DNA of 11,139 bases from an uncultured Asticcacaulis sp. (lineage in GTDB: Bacteria; Pseudomonadota; Alphaproteobacteria; Caulobacterales; Caulobacteraceae): the NCBI GenBank assembly GCA_946480525.1, contig CAMLLA010000104.1, forward strand, positions 1-11,139. The letters are read 5' to 3'. The notes beneath the pieces are model-generated. The model was not told the origin of the DNA. It saw only the letters and a program-made list of their open reading frames with translations, and did no database searches. Of this stretch, positions 7,987 to 11,139 are shown in pieces. The stretch's first letter is position 1, and each line of letters opens with the position of its first letter. Position numbers and translations under genes: made by a program.

Positions 7987-8010
7987 CGTGCCGAAATGTG
8001 GTCCGGCACG
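7987..8010. other. Hairpin between convergent comEC and lexA
   Basis: A perfect 7-bp stem, CGTGCCG (7987-7993) with CGGCACG (8004-8010), with a 10-base loop, lies in the 78-base gap between the two stop codons. It starts six bases after the lexA stop. No T-run follows on either strand, so it is at best a weak or Rho-assisted terminator. Nothing else is visible in this gap. Confidence 0.35.
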
Positions 8011-8015
8011 TCGTT

Positions 8016-8714
8016 CTAGTGGTAGCGGCGCATCAAGCCGACCAGCTTGCCCTGGACAGCGACTTCGTCAGCATTATAAATGCGGGTCTTGTAGGCCGGG
8101 TTGGCGGCTTCGAGCGCGATCGACGCTCCCTTCTTACGCAGGCGCTTGAGCGTCGCTGTATCGCCTTCGACCAGAGCCACCACGATTTCACCCGACTGAG
8201 CGGTATCGGTCTTCTTGATGACGACATAGTCGCCATCGAGGATACCGGCGTTGATCATCGAATCGCCTTCGATTTCAAGCAGATAGTGTTCGCCCGCGCC
8301 CAACATGACCTCAGGTACGCGCAGCCGGTCACGCTCCTGGCCCATGGCCTCGATCGGCACGCCGGCCGCGATCTTACCCAACAGCGGCAGTTCGCGCGTA
8401 TCGTCGTTTACGGGGCGCAGGGCGTCGGGCGGACGCTTGTTTTCAACCACTTGCGGCACAAAGTTCTGACGGCCGCGCGGCGGCGCGGATGTCGTCGCCT
8501 GGTCCGGCAACTTGATGACCTCGAGTGCACGGGCACGATGCGCCAGGCGGCGGATGAAGCCACGCTCTTCGAGTGCGGTGATAAGACGATGGATACCGGA
8601 CTTGGACGCCAGGTCCAGCGCCTCTTTCATTTCATCGAAAGAAGGCGACACGCCGCCTTCCTTGATGCGTTCATGAATGAACATCAGGAGTTCGCGTTGT
8701 TTGGTCGTCAGCAT
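8016..8714 (-). CDS. lexA: LexA, SOS-response repressor and autoprotease
   Basis: LexA binds SOS operators as a dimer and cleaves itself when RecA is activated by DNA damage, releasing repair genes. The 232-residue product starts [20 protein letters not shown], the usual LexA opening. A winged-helix DNA-binding domain covers about residues 1-70 ([23 protein letters not shown] as the helix-turn-helix). A linker follows, then the cleavage site A117-G118 (LGKIAAGVP). The catalytic dyad is S152 (EGDSM) and K190 (TATLKRL). The spacing from cleavage site to serine equals that of E. coli LexA. The ATG at 8712-8714 is chosen because the family begins here and AGGTG lies upstream; an upstream extension of 15 residues looks non-coding. 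Two SOS boxes upstream indicate autoregulation. It is convergent with comEC and lies 122 bases after trpC on the same strand. Confidence 0.98.
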   Translation of the reverse strand: MLTTKQRELLMFIHERIKEGGVSPSFDEMKEALDLASKSGIHRLITALEERGFIRRLAHRARALEVIKLPDQATTSAPPRGRQNFVPQVVENKRPPDALRPVNDDTRELPLLGKIAAGVPIEAMGQERDRLRVPEVMLGAGEHYLLEIEGDSMINAGILDGDYVVIKKTDTAQSGEIVVALVEGDTATLKRLRKKGASIALEAANPAYKTRIYNADEVAVQGKLVGLMRRYH

Positions 8715-8770
8715 GGTTTGAGCACCTGTCAGGTAGGACCTGTTATCGCGGCATGACACTATGCGGCGGT

Positions 8771-8785
8771 GAACAAGTCATGAAC
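8771..8785 (-). promoter_or_regulatory. lexA: LexA box 1 upstream of lexA
   Basis: GAAC-AAGTCAT-GAAC on the plus strand, which is GTTC-N7-GTTC on the minus strand, exactly matches the alphaproteobacterial LexA operator. It lies 57-71 bases upstream of the lexA ATG. It also overlaps a 6-bp inverted repeat, ACAAGT (8773-8778) with ACTTGT (8784-8789). Confidence 0.85.
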
Positions 8786-8796
8786 TTGTGCTCCGT

Positions 8797-8811
8797 GTTC
8801 TGTGTGTGTTC
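8797..8811 (+). promoter_or_regulatory. lexA: LexA box 2 upstream of lexA
   Basis: GTTC-TGTGTGT-GTTC is a second exact GTTC-N7-GTTC match, in the opposite orientation to box 1 and 11 bases from it. It lies 83-97 bases upstream of the lexA ATG. Two boxes would allow cooperative, tight self-repression. Confidence 0.82.
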
Positions 8812-8825
8812 TCGTGAAATGTCAA
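8797..8825 (-). promoter_or_regulatory. lexA: Possible lexA promoter overlapping LexA box 2
   Basis: Read on the minus strand, a perfect TTGACA (8820-8825) is followed by a 17-base spacer and CAGAAC (8797-8802), a weak -10 (3 of 6). The -10 and part of the spacer lie inside LexA box 2, so bound LexA would block RNA polymerase. The -35 begins only 12 bases after the trpC stop. The -10 is the doubtful part; the true one may differ. Confidence 0.4.
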
Positions 8826-8836
8826 GAGGCGAAGTT

Positions 8837-9631
8837 TTAGCCTGCAACCTTGAGCAGGGACGAGGTCGCCGCTTTTACGTCGGCCTGACGCATCAGGCTT
8901 TCACCGACAAGCATGGCGGTGGCGCCGGTGCTTTCCAGGCGGCTTACGTCCGCGACCGTGAAGATGCCGCTTTCCGCAACGAGAACGTGCTCCGGGCCGG
9001 TCATCTTCGACAACGCTTCCGTTGTCGACAAGCTGACGGTGAAATCTCTTAAATTTCTATTGTTTATTCCAATAAGCTTGGATTGGAGTTTGAGTGCGCG
9101 TTCCATTTCAACGGCGTCGTGGACTTCGACCAAGGCATCCATGCCATAGGCATGGGCGGCGGAAATGAGATCCGCGGCAAGCGAATCATCGATCATGGCC
9201 ATGATCACAAGGATGGCGTCGGCGCCGAGGGCGCGCGATTCGGTCACCTGCCAGGTATCGACCAGGAACTCCTTTCGGATACAGGGCAGACTGACCACGC
9301 TCCGCGCCGCCTGAAAGTGGCTTTCGTGACCCATGAAGCTTGGCTTGTCGGTCAGGATCGACAGGCAACTGGCACCACCGGCTTCGTAGCATTTCGCCAG
9401 GAAAGAAGGATCGAAGTCTTCGCGAATCAGGCCCTTGGACGGGCTGGCCTTCTTGACCTCGGCGATCAGCGCCAGGCTGCCCGGGCGTTTGCCCGCGACC
9501 AGCGCCTTCATGAAACCGCGTGGCCTACCGACATCCGATATCTGGGCTTCCAGTTCGGCGAGCGTAACGCCCCTCCTGCGCTGGCTGACTTCTTCGCGCT
9601 TATAAGCGGCGATCGATTCCAGAATATCCAT
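8837..9631 (-). CDS. trpC: Indole-3-glycerol phosphate synthase
   Basis: This cytoplasmic (beta/alpha)8-barrel enzyme closes the indole ring of CdRP to give indole-3-glycerol phosphate in tryptophan synthesis. The 264 residues are the usual length for a stand-alone TrpC; no TrpF domain is fused. Key residues are in place: E58 and K60 in [14 protein letters not shown]120 in [10 protein letters not shown]169 in ALVEVHD, N191 in IGINNRNL, and E220-S221 in VAESGI. The phosphate-binding end MLVGESLMR is present. Its ATG overlaps the trpD TGA by one base (TGATG), with AAGG just upstream, which indicates translational coupling. A strongly AT-rich stretch of rare codons (9044-9079) encodes the segment around N191. 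lexA follows after 122 bases. Confidence 0.98.
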   Translation of the reverse strand: MDILESIAAYKREEVSQRRRGVTLAELEAQISDVGRPRGFMKALVAGKRPGSLALIAEVKKASPSKGLIREDFDPSFLAKCYEAGGASCLSILTDKPSFMGHESHFQAARSVVSLPCIRKEFLVDTWQVTESRALGADAILVIMAMIDDSLAADLISAAHAYGMDALVEVHDAVEMERALKLQSKLIGINNRNLRDFTVSLSTTEALSKMTGPEHVLVAESGIFTVADVSRLESTGATAMLVGESLMRQADVKAATSSLLKVAG

Positions 9632-10647
9632 CAGAAGCCTTGCGTCGTTGCGATGAGTATGTCGAGCGCTTTGCGGGCATGGCCGTCATCGATGACCGTT
9701 TCGCCAAGCTCGATGCCTTCGCGCAGGGTTTCTGCCCGGCCCGCGACCAGAAACGCGGCGGCGGCATTCAGCAGAACGATATCGCGATAGGCGCTTTGTC
9801 GACCGTCGAGCAGCGCTTTCAGCTCCGCGGCGTTATGATCCGGCGTTCCTCCGGTAATGTCGGCCAGGGCTGCGCGCGGCAGGCCAACGGCCTCAGGCGT
9901 GATTCGGAACAGGCGTATCTTGCCGTCATGCCATTCGGCGACCTCGGTTTCGCCGGTCGTGGTCAACTCATCCAGACCGGAGCCGTGTACGGCCCATGCG
10001 CGCGTCGCACCCAGCGCGCCCAGAGCCTGGGCGATCGGCTCTACAAAGCGCGGCGAGGGGACGCCGACGACCTGACGGCGGGCACCGGCGGGATTGCTGA
10101 GCGGGCCCAGCAGGTTGAAGATGGTGCGGAAGCCCAGTTGCTGCCGGATAGGCGAGACGTGCTTCATGGCGCCGTGGTGCGATTGCGCGAACAGGAAGCA
10201 GATGCCGGCCTCGTCCAGGGCGCGGCGCTGCTGTTCCAGTGTCGCTTCGATATTGACGCCCAGCGCCGCCAGCACATCCGCCGTGCCAGACTTGGACGTA
10301 ATCGCGCGGTTGCCGTGCTTGGCGACCTTGCAGCCTCCGCCGGCGGCGACAAAGCCAACGGCCGTCGATATATTCAGCGTGTGAAGGCCGTCGCCCCCCG
10401 TACCGCAGACGTCGATGACGTCGTAAGGGTGGTCGAGATGGATGGCGGCCTTGCGCATGGCGCGGGCGCAGGCGGCGATTTCACCGACGGTTTCGCCGCG
10501 CAGCTTGATGGCGGTCACGGCAGCAGCGACCTGTGCCGGCGTCGGTTCTCCGCGCAGGCAGGCGTCGAAGAAGGCTTCGGCGTCGTCGCCGTCAAGTGTC
10601 GCGCCGTCGGCAAGCCGCGTCAGCAAGGGTTTGAAAGCGTCAGACAT
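9631..10647 (-). CDS. trpD: Anthranilate phosphoribosyltransferase
   Basis: TrpD transfers phosphoribose from PRPP to anthranilate, the second committed step to tryptophan. The 338-residue product has the typical length and begins [15 protein letters not shown]. The PRPP and magnesium site shows as DVCGTGGDG (GTGGD at 82-86) and [12 protein letters not shown] (110-121). The family block [22 protein letters not shown], split as residues 158-167 and following, precedes [10 protein letters not shown]. The ATG at 10645-10647 is chosen because it matches the family start and overlaps the trpG end by eight bases (ATGTCTGA). A longer reading upstream would be a shadow of trpG. It is coupled at its other end to trpC. 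Confidence 0.98.
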   Translation of the reverse strand: MSDAFKPLLTRLADGATLDGDDAEAFFDACLRGEPTPAQVAAAVTAIKLRGETVGEIAACARAMRKAAIHLDHPYDVIDVCGTGGDGLHTLNISTAVGFVAAGGGCKVAKHGNRAITSKSGTADVLAALGVNIEATLEQQRRALDEAGICFLFAQSHHGAMKHVSPIRQQLGFRTIFNLLGPLSNPAGARRQVVGVPSPRFVEPIAQALGALGATRAWAVHGSGLDELTTTGETEVAEWHDGKIRLFRITPEAVGLPRAALADITGGTPDHNAAELKALLDGRQSAYRDIVLLNAAAAFLVAGRAETLREGIELGETVIDDGHARKALDILIATTQGF

Positions 10648-11139
10648 AGATGTTCTGGCTCTTGATCCCAGCCAGTTCCAGGAAGTTGGCCAGCAGTTGA
10701 TGCCCGCCTTCGGTCGCGATGGATTCGGGGTGGAACTGAACGCCGTGAATAGGCCGGGTCTTGTGCTGGACCCCCATAATCTCGCCGTCATCCGTCCATG
10801 CTGTTATTTCGAGGTCCGCCGGCAGGGTCTCGCGTTTGACGGCCAGCGAATGGTAACGCGTCGCTGTAAAAGGATTGGGTAAGTCTTTGAAAATACCCTT
10901 GTTGTTGTGGTGTATCTCGCTTGTCTTGCCGTGCATGAGGGCCTTGGCGCGTATGACGTCGCCGCCATAGGCCTGTCCGATCGACTGATGACCGAGGCAG
11001 ACGCCGAGCACCGGCATGTCTTCGGGTGCGGCGCGCAATAACGGGAGGCAGATGCCGGCCTGGTCGGGGGCGCACGGGCCGGGTGACAGCAGAATGGCTT
11101 TAGGCGCCAGCGCAAGCGCGACCTGAACGCTCAGGGCGT
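10640..11139 (-). CDS. trpG: Anthranilate synthase glutamine amidotransferase component (partial)
   Basis: TrpG takes ammonia from glutamine and passes it to TrpE, which makes anthranilate from chorismate. Only 165 residues are visible; roughly 25-30 N-terminal residues lie beyond the right edge. The class I amidotransferase triad is present: the nucleophile Cys in LGVCLGHQS (codon 10997-10999), and His and Glu in VQFHPES. The oxyanion region [13 protein letters not shown] lies close to the window edge. SEIHHNNKG and TRYHSLAV are typical of TrpG/PabA. A TTG at 11036-11038 is an internal leucine, not a start, since family sequence continues beyond it. TrpE is not in the window. PabA cannot be excluded on sequence alone, but overlap with trpD makes TrpG (perhaps shared with folate synthesis) the clear choice. 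Confidence 0.96.
   Translation of the reverse strand, partial: ALSVQVALALAPKAILLSPGPCAPDQAGICLPLLRAAPEDMPVLGVCLGHQSIGQAYGGDVIRAKALMHGKTSEIHHNNKGIFKDLPNPFTATRYHSLAVKRETLPADLEITAWTDDGEIMGVQHKTRPIHGVQFHPESIATEGGHQLLANFLELAGIKSQNIYV

Noticed and set aside
7962..8756. Plus-strand open frame of 264 codons opposite lexA
   Set aside because: It is antisense to lexA, which has all catalytic residues and matching operators; the product is unlike any family I know.
8797..8811. GT-dinucleotide repeat
   Set aside because: Only four GT units, and they are explained as the spacer of an exact LexA box.
9640..10665. Long plus-strand open frame (341 codons) opposite trpD
   Set aside because: It is exactly antisense to a textbook trpD. 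Long antisense frames are expected in GC-rich genes, and no recognisable domain appears.
10648..10791. Longer trpD start at 10791
   Set aside because: The added 48 residues are a shadow of trpG; the ATG at 10647 matches the family start and gives the usual coupled overlap.

Overview
The window comes from a GC-rich alphaproteobacterium, most likely order Caulobacterales. The gene set and order (lpxB, gltA, gltX, comEC, lexA, trpC, trpD, trpG) resemble what I recall of Caulobacter. The base composition, visibly below Caulobacter's roughly 67% GC, makes an Asticcacaulis-type genome my best guess. The LexA boxes are of the alphaproteobacterial GTTC-N7-GTTC type, which fits. The assignment rests on recall, not on a search.

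Layout, left to right. (1) 3-188, plus strand: the last 61 codons of a gene read as lpxB (lipid A disaccharide synthase). (2) 189-407: non-coding, with a large imperfect inverted repeat (221-364) enclosing two smaller hairpins. (3) 408-2768, minus: a secreted family GH78 alpha-L-rhamnosidase-like enzyme, convergent with lpxB. (4) 2769-2892: a possible rhamnosidase promoter and operator, then a strong intrinsic terminator belonging to gltA. (5) 2893-4182, minus: gltA, citrate synthase. (6) 4183-4255: a short spacer with two overlapping hairpins. (7) 4256-5671, minus: gltX, glutamyl-tRNA synthetase. (8) 5766-7937, plus: comEC, the DNA-uptake channel, divergent from gltX. (9) 8016-8714, minus: lexA, convergent with comEC, with two SOS boxes upstream. 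(10) 8837-11139, minus: trpG-trpD-trpC, overlapping tail to head; trpG runs off the right edge.

All genes except the rhamnosidase are core functions: lipid A synthesis, TCA cycle entry, tRNA charging, DNA uptake, the SOS switch and tryptophan synthesis. The rhamnosidase is the only accessory gene. It sits between lpxB and gltA with its own putative promoter and operator, shielded from gltA by the terminator and flanked downstream by the inverted-repeat element.

No gap between genes reaches 300 bases. I found no tRNA, rRNA, CRISPR array, transposase or phage gene. I see no clearly new biological system. The best items for a second look are the inverted-repeat element, a sharply AT-rich rare-codon island inside trpC, the paired SOS boxes at lexA, and the alternative hairpins before gltA.
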